Source of the DNA: an uncultured Desulfovibrio sp.
GTDB taxonomy: Bacteria > Desulfobacterota > Desulfovibrionia > Desulfovibrionales > Desulfovibrionaceae
Assembly: GCA_913060505.1 (NCBI GenBank)
Contig: CAJXRQ010000009.1
Coordinates: forward strand, 1 to 64,000
Direction: 5' to 3'
Length of the DNA: 64,000 bases
The notes beneath the pieces are model-generated. The model did no database searches. It saw only the letters and a list, made by a program, of their open reading frames with translations, and was not told where the DNA came from. Made by a program: the position numbers and the translations under genes. This document shows positions 45,830 to 54,596 of this stretch, piece by piece. Position 1 is the first letter of the stretch, and each line of letters opens with the position of its first letter.

Positions 45830-47170
45830 ATGAATCAGAACGAAACTCCGGCCGTTGTCATGGCCGTTGACGACGACGAACATATCCTGACCGTGCTTGA
45901 GGCGCGGCTGGAAAACGCCGGTTACGAGCCTCTTTTGGCGGATTGTGCGGAAACCGCGCTGGAGATGCTGGCAGAAAACCGGGTGGACCTGATCATATCG
46001 GATGTAAAAATGCCCGGCATGGGGGGGCAGGCCCTGTTAGAGGAAGTCTCGCGCTCATGGCCGCACATTCCGGTCATCATGCTGACGGCCCACGGCTCCA
46101 TTCCCGATGCCGTCACTTCCATCCAGACCGGTGCGGCCGACTATGTCACCAAGCCGTTCGATGGCCACGCCCTGATGCAACGAATCGCGGCCATGCTTGA
46201 TAAAAGTCCGCAAAAAAAGAACGCCCCCGCTCCGAAACTCGGGAACAACTTCTGGGGCGGCCAGGCTCCGGCCATGAAAGATTTCATCGGACTGTTGACC
46301 CGGGTGGCCCCGGCCGAGGCAAACGTCCTTTTGCTGGGGGAATCCGGCACAGGCAAGGAATGCGCGGCCAGAATCATTCACGAGAACAGTCCGCGAGCAC
46401 AAGGCCCGCTCGTGGTGGTGGACTGCGGTTCCACGCAGCCCACCCTGCTGGAAAGCGAACTGTTCGGACACACCAAGGGATCCTTTACCCATGCGGTCAA
46501 GGATAAAAAAGGCCTTATCGAAGAAGCGGACGGCGGCACCCTGTTTCTGGATGAAATCGGCAATATTTCGCCGGAAATGCAAACCCGGCTGCTGCGCTTC
46601 CTGCAAGAACGCACCATACGCAGGGTTGGAGACAACCGGGAACGACAGGTCAACTGCCGAGTGGTTTCAGCTACCAACGCCGGGCTGCAGGATATGGTCC
46701 GTGACGGGGATTTCCGGGAAGACCTCTATTACAGACTCAAGGTCGTGACACTGCATATTCCTCCGCTGCGCCAACGCATGGAGGACGTGCCCTTGCTGGC
46801 CCGTAACTTTGCCGCGAAACTCTGCGAGGAGCAGGGACGCCCACCTGTGGAATTTTCGCAACAGGCCATGGAATGCATCATGGAACATCCGTGGCCCGGT
46901 AACGTTCGCGAATTGCAACACGCTGTGGAAGGCGCCCTGGTCTTTTGCACCGGCAATACCATAGCCCCGCAGGACTTGCAGCTGGAAGTGCTGGAAACGC
47001 CACACACAACCGACGATTCTCTCTCTCTGGAAGACAATGAACGCAAGGCCATCCTGCGCGCTCTGGAGCACTGCAACTGGGTCAAGAAGGCCGCTGCCGA
47101 TGAATTGGGCATCAGCCGCCGGGCCATCCATTACAAAATCAAAAAATACGACATCAGCGTACCGGAATAA
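45830..47170 (+). CDS. NtrC-family response regulator with altered GAFTGA loop
   Basis: 446 residues from the ATG at 45830 with ACGGAG upstream. The receiver is intact (DDDE, Asp58 in IISDVKMPGM). The AAA+ domain has Walker A GESGTGKE, Walker B LFLDEIG and a complete R-finger region. The sigma-54 contact loop at residues 217-222 reads GSFTHA instead of GAFTGA. A Fis-type helix-turn-helix ends the protein (KKAAADELGISRRAIHYK). The loop change raises doubt whether it can open sigma-54 complexes in the usual way. Confidence 0.93.
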   Translation: MNQNETPAVVMAVDDDEHILTVLEARLENAGYEPLLADCAETALEMLAENRVDLIISDVKMPGMGGQALLEEVSRSWPHIPVIMLTAHGSIPDAVTSIQTGAADYVTKPFDGHALMQRIAAMLDKSPQKKNAPAPKLGNNFWGGQAPAMKDFIGLLTRVAPAEANVLLLGESGTGKECAARIIHENSPRAQGPLVVVDCGSTQPTLLESELFGHTKGSFTHAVKDKKGLIEEADGGTLFLDEIGNISPEMQTRLLRFLQERTIRRVGDNRERQVNCRVVSATNAGLQDMVRDGDFREDLYYRLKVVTLHIPPLRQRMEDVPLLARNFAAKLCEEQGRPPVEFSQQAMECIMEHPWPGNVRELQHAVEGALVFCTGNTIAPQDLQLEVLETPHTTDDSLSLEDNERKAILRALEHCNWVKKAAADELGISRRAIHYKIKKYDISVPE

Positions 47171-47299
47171 TCCGGTACATTTCTTTTCTTTTTTTGCGGT
47201 GGGAGGTTGCTCTTCCACCGTAATTTCATTTACCGTTACCGAAAATCGAAATACGGCACCCTCCGTGCGCCAAACCGTTCTGCCGAACAAGGAACAGCC

Positions 47300-48538
47300 A
47301 TGTCCCGTGTACGTTTCCGCGCCCCGTTTATCAATACCAGTTCCCTGATCGAACACCAGTTCCTGCAATATGATCCCGCCTTCAGCGAGGAAAAAGCCAA
47401 GCGCGACCCGCAACTGGTGGACATGGAAACCACACTTGGAGAATTCGAGAAGCAGGGCAAGGAGATGATGATCTCCCGCCAGCATTATTTTGAATCCAAA
47501 TGGCTTGAGGAATACACCGCCTACTTCAGGCACTTTGACGAATCCCGTGAAATTTTCCTGCGTTCGCTGGAGGACACGGATCAGCCCGACCAACTGGAGC
47601 AGGCACCGGACGGTTCATGGGGCAGATATCTGCACCTTTTCTTTCTCAAGCTCGACCAGACAGTGGATGCCATCAATGACCTGAGCGACGATGACCCTCA
47701 GGTTTCGCCCGAATACCCGCTGTCCTTCATGGCCCGGCTGAACAACCCGCAAGTGCGGGACCGATACATCAAGCAGTTGCTGGTATCCGATATCGCCGAA
47801 ACAGGCATCAACAACCGTGATGCACTCAATGCCGTGGCCTCCGGGCTGGCTCAATTCTGCTTCAAGAAACGGCTCAGGAAATACATTCGGAATTTCACCA
47901 CGGGCTTCGACCTTACGGATGAATACATCGATTCATATAAAAAACTGGTGGACTGGTGGCAGGACGAAACCACCGGCTATTGGGGCGCATGGTACAAAAC
48001 GGATCTCGGCATCGTGCATACGCAGGATCTGAGCATCACCTATCACATGATAGCCTACATCAGAAAGGCCAAAACCCTGCCCATCAACTACTGGAACAAA
48101 ATCATCGCCACCACCTTTGCCATCAAGGAACGGCCTTATCCGTATGGCTGGATGCACGACGGACACATGAACGATCACAACAACTACGATGTGGCCAAGA
48201 TTTTCAGGTATGGCTGGAATGAAATGACCAAAGGCCAAAAGAGCCGGGCCAGCGCGGAAATTCAGGACATGCTCGATTACTGCCTCAACGTTTCCTGGAG
48301 TGACGACATCGGCTTCAAGGGCGATCCGACCTTCTACAACTCCCTGAGCTCCGCCTATTATTTCGCGGTTTCCCTTCTTTGTACCATCGGCTACTTCAGC
48401 AAGGACGACCGTTTTTGGACGGACAGAAATTTTCCGGAATCAGAGGAATTCCGTAAAAAGATCCTGGCCAAGATGGATGAACTGGATATGGACGACCGTA
48501 TTTCCGAAGCGGCACGGGAGAGGCTCACAGGCTGCTGA
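47300..48538 (+). CDS. Orphan protein downstream of the sigma-54 regulator
   Basis: 412 residues from the ATG at 47300 (AAGGAA upstream). No signal peptide or membrane span. The central region is rich in Trp/Tyr/Asp (WWQDETTGYWGAW, then GWMHDGHMNDHNNYDVAKI). The pattern of long helices with Gly-Trp and Asp/His turns recalls alpha/alpha-barrel folds, but I cannot name a family. It follows the regulator by 129 bp, on the same strand, and may be its target or a co-regulated effector. It converges with the next gene, 9 bp apart. Confidence 0.7.
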   Translation: MSRVRFRAPFINTSSLIEHQFLQYDPAFSEEKAKRDPQLVDMETTLGEFEKQGKEMMISRQHYFESKWLEEYTAYFRHFDESREIFLRSLEDTDQPDQLEQAPDGSWGRYLHLFFLKLDQTVDAINDLSDDDPQVSPEYPLSFMARLNNPQVRDRYIKQLLVSDIAETGINNRDALNAVASGLAQFCFKKRLRKYIRNFTTGFDLTDEYIDSYKKLVDWWQDETTGYWGAWYKTDLGIVHTQDLSITYHMIAYIRKAKTLPINYWNKIIATTFAIKERPYPYGWMHDGHMNDHNNYDVAKIFRYGWNEMTKGQKSRASAEIQDMLDYCLNVSWSDDIGFKGDPTFYNSLSSAYYFAVSLLCTIGYFSKDDRFWTDRNFPESEEFRKKILAKMDELDMDDRISEAARERLTGC

Positions 48539-48547
48539 CGGTTGCGA

Positions 48548-49537
48548 TCAATAGAAGCGTACGGCCATTTCAAGAGACTCGGGTAATGAAAATTCCATGC
48601 GCTGCATGGTGGACCTGTTCACGCCGAGCCGTATATCGCTTTTGTCTGCAACGCCTACCGGCATATCCTTGAGTGGATACCCATTGCGATGCGCCAACAA
48701 CTGGCGGGCGGCCATTCGCCCCATGTGTTCATAATCCACGACTACGCCGAACAAAGCCCCATCGCGAACAAGCTGGTCATTCGATCCTATGACCGGAATC
48801 CCGGCCCGGACACAGGAATCGACAATCTCCTGCACCTTGGAACACAAGTAGCTGTCCGAAGGCAGATACAAGGCGTCGATATCTTCACAGCCCTCTTCCA
48901 TGGTGGTCAAAAAACATTCCAAATAATCCGAGCCAGGTGCAACACGGAAGGTTTTCAAATCAAGCCCGATTTCGGCCGCGAAAGCCTCGACATCTTTCTT
49001 TTGGATGATGGAATTGGGTTCACGAGGATTGAACAAAAGCCCCAGTCGGGAGCACCCCAAAAGACGGACAGCCATGCGGATTTGCACGGAAACAGGGATA
49101 TGATGGCTCACGCCGGCAAGGTTGGCACGGCCTCCGCAGCCCATGGAAACGGCCAACCCGGATTCTCTGGGATAGAAAACGAGGCTGTAAATGTGTGGTA
49201 CGCGCCCTTGCAGAGCCTTATGTACTCGCACGGAACAGGAAGTACCAAACGTATAGACATAGTCGAATTTGTCAGGATCAAACTCGGCGCGCAAAAACGA
49301 ACCCAACTTTGCGGAGTCCTGCCCGGCGTCCCAATGAAAATACTCGACCGGGCAGCCGTTGTCGGCCAACTCGGCACGAAATCCCTGTTCGGCCAGAGTT
49401 TCTCCACGCCAGGTCAGCATAGCCACGCGAAGCGGCGTTGCGCCATACGCCATGAAGGCGGATACCATAATGCCGCTGCACACAACAGCCATCAGCGACG
49501 CAAGCTTCGCAAACACTAACGATATTCGAAATATCAT
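48548..49537 (-). CDS. ABC-type substrate-binding protein (ABC_sub_bind family), solitary
   Basis: 329 residues with an N-terminal signal segment (to about FMAYGATPL). Family features are LAEQGFRAEL, the YVYTFGTSCSVRV segment, RLLGCSRLGLLFNPREPNS and the C-terminal GIPVIGSNDQLVRDGALFGV. These are periplasmic binding proteins for ABC importers of the tryptophan/unknown-ligand type. No permease or ATPase gene is next to it. It is divergent from cheV, so a sensory role is possible. The start codon sits within an AT-rich inverted repeat (GATATT...AATATC, 49521-49535). Confidence 0.8.
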   Translation of the reverse strand: MIFRISLVFAKLASLMAVVCSGIMVSAFMAYGATPLRVAMLTWRGETLAEQGFRAELADNGCPVEYFHWDAGQDSAKLGSFLRAEFDPDKFDYVYTFGTSCSVRVHKALQGRVPHIYSLVFYPRESGLAVSMGCGGRANLAGVSHHIPVSVQIRMAVRLLGCSRLGLLFNPREPNSIIQKKDVEAFAAEIGLDLKTFRVAPGSDYLECFLTTMEEGCEDIDALYLPSDSYLCSKVQEIVDSCVRAGIPVIGSNDQLVRDGALFGVVVDYEHMGRMAARQLLAHRNGYPLKDMPVGVADKSDIRLGVNRSTMQRMEFSLPESLEMAVRFY

Positions 49538-49711
49538 AATACATTATACGATATTATTTGCCTATAAACAACTATATTCCTTCCAATTGTGCTTTGTATT
49601 CCGTATCATGATAAATCAGCCTCCACACTCCAATGCCCTTGCTTGTCCATTATGCCTTGGTGTAAAAGGAGACTCCAAAATAACGCTTTCATGCTCCCGC
49701 GGAGGAAATGA

Positions 49712-50665
49712 ATGGGAAAAACCGACATCCTGCTTGAGTCCGGCACCAACGAACTGGAAATTGTGGAATTCTATCTGGACGAAGTCGCCAAAGAGGATGG
49801 AGCAGAAGGATACAGGGGATTTTACGGCATCAACGTGGCCAAGGTTCTGGAAATCATACGCCTTCCAGCCTTGACAGATATGCCGGAAGCCTCCCATCCG
49901 GCGGTTTTGGGCGCATTCAACCTTCGCGACCAAATAATACCGCTCATTGACCTGGCCAAATGGCTGGGCAAGGAACGCGCCGAAAGCGAGGAAGCCAAGG
50001 TCATCGTCACGGAATTCAACAAAACCAGAAGTGCATTTCTCGTTTCCGGCGTGACGCGAATCCACCGCATCAGTTGGCAGGAGGTCGAAGCTCCCACCAA
50101 GTATGTTTCTGCCTTGACCGTCAATTCCATCACAGGCGTTGTCAAATTCAACAACAGGCTGGTCTTCATCCTCGACATGGAAAAGATCACGGCAGACCTG
50201 AATCCCGGCATGCACGAACCAGAGGCGCCGGAGCCGCAGGTTGTCGAGCAGGTCCGCAGCCGCAAGCTGCGCGCTATTGTTGTTGACGATTCGAACATGG
50301 CTCGCAAGATGGTTTCCGGGGTGCTGGAGAAATCCGGATTCGAAGTCATAACCGCAGAACACGGCGAGCAGGCATGGAACCGCCTGCAAGACCTCCGCGA
50401 CAGAGCCCAACAGGAAAACAGACCGATGCAGGACTTTCTGGATATCGTGGTTTCCGACATTGAAATGCCCATCATGGACGGGCACAACCTGACCAAGCGC
50501 ATCAAGGAAGACCACCTTCTCAAAACGCTTCCCGTGGTACTTTGCTCGTCCATCATAACGGACACTCTGCATCACAAGGGGATGTCTGTGGGGGCGGACG
50601 ATCAGGTATCCAAAGCGGAACTCGGCCAACTGACGGGAAAAGTTCTTCAACTGGTGCAAGGATAA
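49712..50665 (+). CDS. cheV: Chemotaxis coupling protein CheV
   Basis: 317 residues with GGAGG before the ATG. The N-terminal CheW-like domain (about 12-165) includes FYGINVAKVLEII and AFNLRDQIIPLIDLAKWLG. The C-terminal receiver (about 185-317) has VVDDSN, the phospho-acceptor in VVSDIEMPIMDG and Lys in VSKAEL. CheV couples receptors to the kinase CheA and adapts by phosphorylation. No other che gene is nearby. The adjacent gene starts 9 bp downstream. Confidence 0.95.
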   Translation: MGKTDILLESGTNELEIVEFYLDEVAKEDGAEGYRGFYGINVAKVLEIIRLPALTDMPEASHPAVLGAFNLRDQIIPLIDLAKWLGKERAESEEAKVIVTEFNKTRSAFLVSGVTRIHRISWQEVEAPTKYVSALTVNSITGVVKFNNRLVFILDMEKITADLNPGMHEPEAPEPQVVEQVRSRKLRAIVVDDSNMARKMVSGVLEKSGFEVITAEHGEQAWNRLQDLRDRAQQENRPMQDFLDIVVSDIEMPIMDGHNLTKRIKEDHLLKTLPVVLCSSIITDTLHHKGMSVGADDQVSKAELGQLTGKVLQLVQG

Positions 50666-50674
50666 ATAGAAAAG

Positions 50675-52309
50675 ATGTTCGCCGGTCCGGCCAAGCGCTA
50701 TTTCAATTTCATGGGCAAGGCCTTTCCCGTGCTGTGTGCATCGGGAAAGCTCACGTTTATTCCATCGTCTCACAAAGCTGCGTCCTGTATGGACCGTTTC
50801 GAGGATTTCTCGACTCGTTCCATGGCCAAAAAACGCGAAATCCTCGAAGGCTTCCTGAAGACTTTTGAAGAATGCGCAGCAAAGGCTTCCGGAAAGGAAA
50901 AGGCACTCAACAACGCGCTGGCCGCCAATGTTCGCGGCGTGCTGCTTGAACTTTTTCAGGTGCGCCCATGGGAAACCTTGCCGCAGATATATCCGCTCAT
51001 AGCGTTTACCGGTGTGTACCATGCGCTCACGCTGCCCATGGACAACCAGCGAAAACGACTCGGCAATCTTTGCAAGCGGTTACGCGCCATTCCCCCATTC
51101 CTGGCACAGGTGCAGGATAATGTTGAAACCGTAACCCCCTTCAACCGGGGAACGGCACAGACCATGACGCGACACTGTGCTCGGTACCTCAAGGAAATCA
51201 CTGTCGACGAACGTCTGACCGGAGACAAAAACATTCCCCATCTGCTCGAAGGCTGCCTTCAGGCGCTACGGAATTATGACAGGCACATCATCTCGCGCCC
51301 GCAGGTTGAAAGCCATCCGGGACCGGACCTCGACACGGTCCTGCACGAAGCCTATGCCAACGTCCGCCCGGTGGCAGAAATTTTCGAGCTTGCCGATGAA
51401 CAATGGCGGCAGGCAAAAAATGCGCTGGAATCGATTGCTTCCGAATTCGGGTTCCCGGACTGGCGGTCAATCTACGACGACATTCCCGGTCTCAACGATC
51501 TGCGCCCTTGCGACAATGAAGAAAACGAACATTCCGCGCACGAACGCATTTTTGACTGTCTTCGCCGTGAAACGGAAACTCTTGGGAGTACGTTCCGCAA
51601 CATGACCGGCAACAACCACGTGCCGGACATACAGCTCACAGTCGAAGACGCTCCTTCCTTCATGACCACCATGAACGGTCCCATACGCTACTGTCCGCCG
51701 CCTGCCCCGGCCAAAAAGAATCAGGCACGCCTTCTGGTCACTCCCGCAGCATTTTATGCGCAGGGATTGGGAAGCAACGACGGCAGCATGGCAAGCATTC
51801 GCAAGGGAGCACGTATTGCGCTTGCTCGCGAAACATGGCCGGGCCGACACGTGCTGGCCTGTCACAGACTGGCTTCCACGGATACCGTTACGGCCCAGTT
51901 GCGCAATCCTCTGATGGAAGCCGGTTGGATGGTGTATACCGAAGACCTGCTTCTGGCTGGCAATTATCTTGAAACGCCTGACGAACGAGTGGCGTTGGAA
52001 CGCCACAGGTTGTACCGCGCAACCCGCTGCATGGTGGACACGGGATTGGCCACGGGCCATGCCGACCAGAACCGTTGCACGGAGTTGCTGGAGCAGTGTG
52101 GCATGAGTCGCGATCAGGCTTTACGTGAAATTCGGGATATTTGCATGCGACCGGGCAGGGAAATCGTTCCGGTACTTGGAAGGGCCATATTAAAGGAAAT
52201 GCATCAGGAATCAGGTCTTTCCAGCGGGGATTTCCGGGCCGCATTCCTTGCAGGTGGAGAAACTTCGCCGGAGATGACACTCCTGCGGATCAATTCCAGG
52301 GGTTCCTGA
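50675..52309 (+). CDS. DUF885-like protein with disrupted metal site
   Basis: 544 residues, no obvious signal peptide. The C-terminal half matches DUF885 metallopeptidase-like proteins in order: LGSNDGS, then the motif normally HExxPGHH, then EAGWMVYTEDL, then VDTGLATGHADQN and RPGREIVPVLGRAIL. The metal-binding histidines are not kept: the segment reads ALARETWPGRHVLACH, with Arg for the first His and Arg-His for His-His. It is therefore probably a non-catalytic relative. It starts 9 bp after cheV and is likely co-transcribed. Confidence 0.7.
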   Translation: MFAGPAKRYFNFMGKAFPVLCASGKLTFIPSSHKAASCMDRFEDFSTRSMAKKREILEGFLKTFEECAAKASGKEKALNNALAANVRGVLLELFQVRPWETLPQIYPLIAFTGVYHALTLPMDNQRKRLGNLCKRLRAIPPFLAQVQDNVETVTPFNRGTAQTMTRHCARYLKEITVDERLTGDKNIPHLLEGCLQALRNYDRHIISRPQVESHPGPDLDTVLHEAYANVRPVAEIFELADEQWRQAKNALESIASEFGFPDWRSIYDDIPGLNDLRPCDNEENEHSAHERIFDCLRRETETLGSTFRNMTGNNHVPDIQLTVEDAPSFMTTMNGPIRYCPPPAPAKKNQARLLVTPAAFYAQGLGSNDGSMASIRKGARIALARETWPGRHVLACHRLASTDTVTAQLRNPLMEAGWMVYTEDLLLAGNYLETPDERVALERHRLYRATRCMVDTGLATGHADQNRCTELLEQCGMSRDQALREIRDICMRPGREIVPVLGRAILKEMHQESGLSSGDFRAAFLAGGETSPEMTLLRINSRGS

Positions 52310-52319
52310 CCGTCCCTCC

Positions 52320-54065
52320 TTACATCATGGACATACGTTCGATATTGGGCATTCCCGGTTGCCGTTGCAGGCTGACGGCATCCGCAAGCCGTTCTATGCG
52401 CCCCACATTATCGATAAACAGCTCGGCAAGACGCGAATCCAGTTTGCCGTCCCGCGCTTCCAGGCCAATGATCTTCAAGGCCTGTTCACGGGTTTTGGCA
52501 GGTTTGTAATGCCGCTCCTGCGTTATGGCGTCATACACATCCACGATGGCCAGCATACGGCTTTGGATGAGTATATCGCTTCCTTTCAAGCCGTCAGGAT
52601 ACCCTGAGCCATCCATGCGCTCGTGGTGTTGGCGAATAATGGAAAGCATGTTGTCCAGTCCTTGGTGCAAAGGGATATGCTGGAGGATACGCTCGCTTTC
52701 CGCTGGATGACGTTGAATCTCCTTGCGCTCGTCCGGTGTGAGGTTGCCGTATGGCAGCAAAAGACAGGCACATTCATCTTCGCACAAAAGAGAGATGTGT
52801 GAGCCGTTGCTCCCCAGCCCAAGCTTGCTCAAACTGCGGACATACTCCAGTTGTTCTTCACTGGGCGACATGGAAATATTGATCTCACGCAGCCGTTCAT
52901 AGGCAGCTTCCCACTCGAATTCTTCGACCTGTCCGTAAAGCTGCATCCGGGTGCGCACAATATCCAGAATTTTTTCGGGCAGTCGGGAGTCCTTGGTCAG
53001 CACGTCTTCCTTGATGCCGATCTTCCCGATATCGTGCAAAATGCCGGAATAATAAATTTCGCGCACCTGCGCTTCCGAAAAATACAATCCGGGATAGGCG
53101 TCGTTGTCCTCATTCACTTGCAGGGCAAACGCAACGGCCAACTGCGCAACCCTTCGCGAGTGGCCTGCCGTGAAGGGATCACGGGAATCGATAGCTTCGG
53201 CCAACGCCTGAAGAATGGCGTCCATTCGCGTCTGCGAATTTTCAAAATTGAAAGCATTGCTTAAGGAGATGCCTGCGATACTGGCCATGGTCTGCAAATT
53301 CTTGCGGTGTCCGGCGGTAAAGGCTCCCGCGGTATCCGAGGCGAGGAACAGAATACCTTCGCAACGGTTCGGAGAAACTATGGGCAAAAGAAGAATGGAC
53401 TGGACTCCCGGCAGGGAAACGTTCCAACGATCATCCATCACCACATTGTTAAGAATTTCCCCTTTGCCGCCAGCGCCGACATTGGCAAGCAAGGGGTAAC
53501 TGCCAAGGCTGGACAGCGTTGCAAGATCCCTGAATCCGAAATGGTCGGCAAGACGAAATTTGTCGGAACCGGCCACGGTCAGGAAAACAGCACCCTTGTC
53601 TCCGGAATAGTTGCTGCGACGGCACTCGTTAAGCAGGGAACGGACGACATCGTGCAGTCGCAGTGATGAGTTGAATTGGGAAACGGAACGGTGCAGCAGC
53701 GAAAGTTCCCGGTATTTTGACAAGGCCTCGTCTGCGATGGAACGCCGAGCAGTCTCCATATCAATGAAGGCCTGCATGGTGAATTCCATAAGGCCCAGAA
53801 GCTGCCGGGCAGATTCTGGATCAGTTTTCTGCCCATCCCTGCCACGCAGGGCAAGATGCCCGGGCCGACCTCCAACCTCTATTTCAAGGCTGAAAACATC
53901 GGCATCATGCAGGTCAAAAGAGTTTTTGGAATCCTCCGGGGCAACGGCATGTAACTGCCCATCAAGGAAAAAGGCCACGGCAGAACCTTCACCAGCAAGA
54001 GCTTGGGCTTTGTGCAGGAAGTCGCGCACTATCCCGGGGCGGATGGTTTTCTTTAACTGTTGCAT
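52320..54065 (-). CDS. HD-GYP phosphodiesterase with GAF-like sensor domain
   Basis: 581 residues from the ATG at 54065 (a TTG at 54077 is the only other choice). An N-terminal region of about 120 residues precedes a GAF-type domain (about 135-285, ILLLPIVSPNRCEGILFLAS). The HD-GYP domain follows, with FTAGHSRRVAQL, HDIGKIGI and HHERMDGSGYPDGLKG. Such domains hydrolyse cyclic di-GMP. An insertion of about 70 residues separates the HDIGK segment from the GYP part. It is downstream of a single-domain receiver gene by 32 bp. Confidence 0.92.
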   Translation of the reverse strand: MQQLKKTIRPGIVRDFLHKAQALAGEGSAVAFFLDGQLHAVAPEDSKNSFDLHDADVFSLEIEVGGRPGHLALRGRDGQKTDPESARQLLGLMEFTMQAFIDMETARRSIADEALSKYRELSLLHRSVSQFNSSLRLHDVVRSLLNECRRSNYSGDKGAVFLTVAGSDKFRLADHFGFRDLATLSSLGSYPLLANVGAGGKGEILNNVVMDDRWNVSLPGVQSILLLPIVSPNRCEGILFLASDTAGAFTAGHRKNLQTMASIAGISLSNAFNFENSQTRMDAILQALAEAIDSRDPFTAGHSRRVAQLAVAFALQVNEDNDAYPGLYFSEAQVREIYYSGILHDIGKIGIKEDVLTKDSRLPEKILDIVRTRMQLYGQVEEFEWEAAYERLREINISMSPSEEQLEYVRSLSKLGLGSNGSHISLLCEDECACLLLPYGNLTPDERKEIQRHPAESERILQHIPLHQGLDNMLSIIRQHHERMDGSGYPDGLKGSDILIQSRMLAIVDVYDAITQERHYKPAKTREQALKIIGLEARDGKLDSRLAELFIDNVGRIERLADAVSLQRQPGMPNIERMSMM

Positions 54066-54097
54066 GGCCGTTTGCAAAACGATGATACCAGTTCCGG

Positions 54098-54478
54098 TTA
54101 AAGATCGAGCATTTCCCGGGATACCTTCAGGATCTCATCAGGATCAAAAGGCTTGGTCATGTAAAGCTTGGCACCAAGCTCAAGCCCCTGCCTGCGGTCC
54201 ACTTCCTGTCCCTTGGCTGTGAGGAGTATGATCTTGATATCCTTCAGTTCCTCATTTTCCATAACCGTACGGCAAACCTCATAACCGTTCATCTTGGGCA
54301 TCATGATGTCCAGAAAGACCAGATCGGGTTTTTCCTCATTGATAAAACCGAGTCCCTCTTCCCCGTCCGAAGCGGTAAAGAGTTCAACCCCGTATTCGTC
54401 CTCAAGCTCTTCGAGGGTTTGCTCAAGAAGCATCTTGATGTGGACCTCATCGTCAACGATGAGAATCTTTTTCCCCAT
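54098..54478 (-). CDS. Single-domain response regulator
   Basis: 126 residues. Intact receiver: VDDE, Asp57 (VFLDIMMPKMNG), LLTAKG and MTKPFDPDE. Upstream of the HD-GYP gene on the same strand, so it may control that enzyme. It also lies between that gene and the hybrid kinase at 54597-57146, whose phosphate could reach it. Confidence 0.93.
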   Translation of the reverse strand: MGKKILIVDDEVHIKMLLEQTLEELEDEYGVELFTASDGEEGLGFINEEKPDLVFLDIMMPKMNGYEVCRTVMENEELKDIKIILLTAKGQEVDRRQGLELGAKLYMTKPFDPDEILKVSREMLDL

Positions 54479-54596
54479 AATCAGGATCCCCCTTTGTCCA
54501 CCGTATTCGCTGTTGTTATATAACTCATTCCTATCAAATCACGATAAAACAAGTCCGGCAATCGGGCAAGGTTGATATTCTGTACTGCCCAAAAAA

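Noticed and set aside
47195-47215. Sigma-54-like GG...GC before the 412-residue gene
   Set aside because: Spacing is 9 instead of 10 bases.
49616-51022. Long open frame on the minus strand (468 codons) opposite cheV
   Set aside because: Antisense to a clear cheV; no ribosome-binding site and no recognisable protein features.
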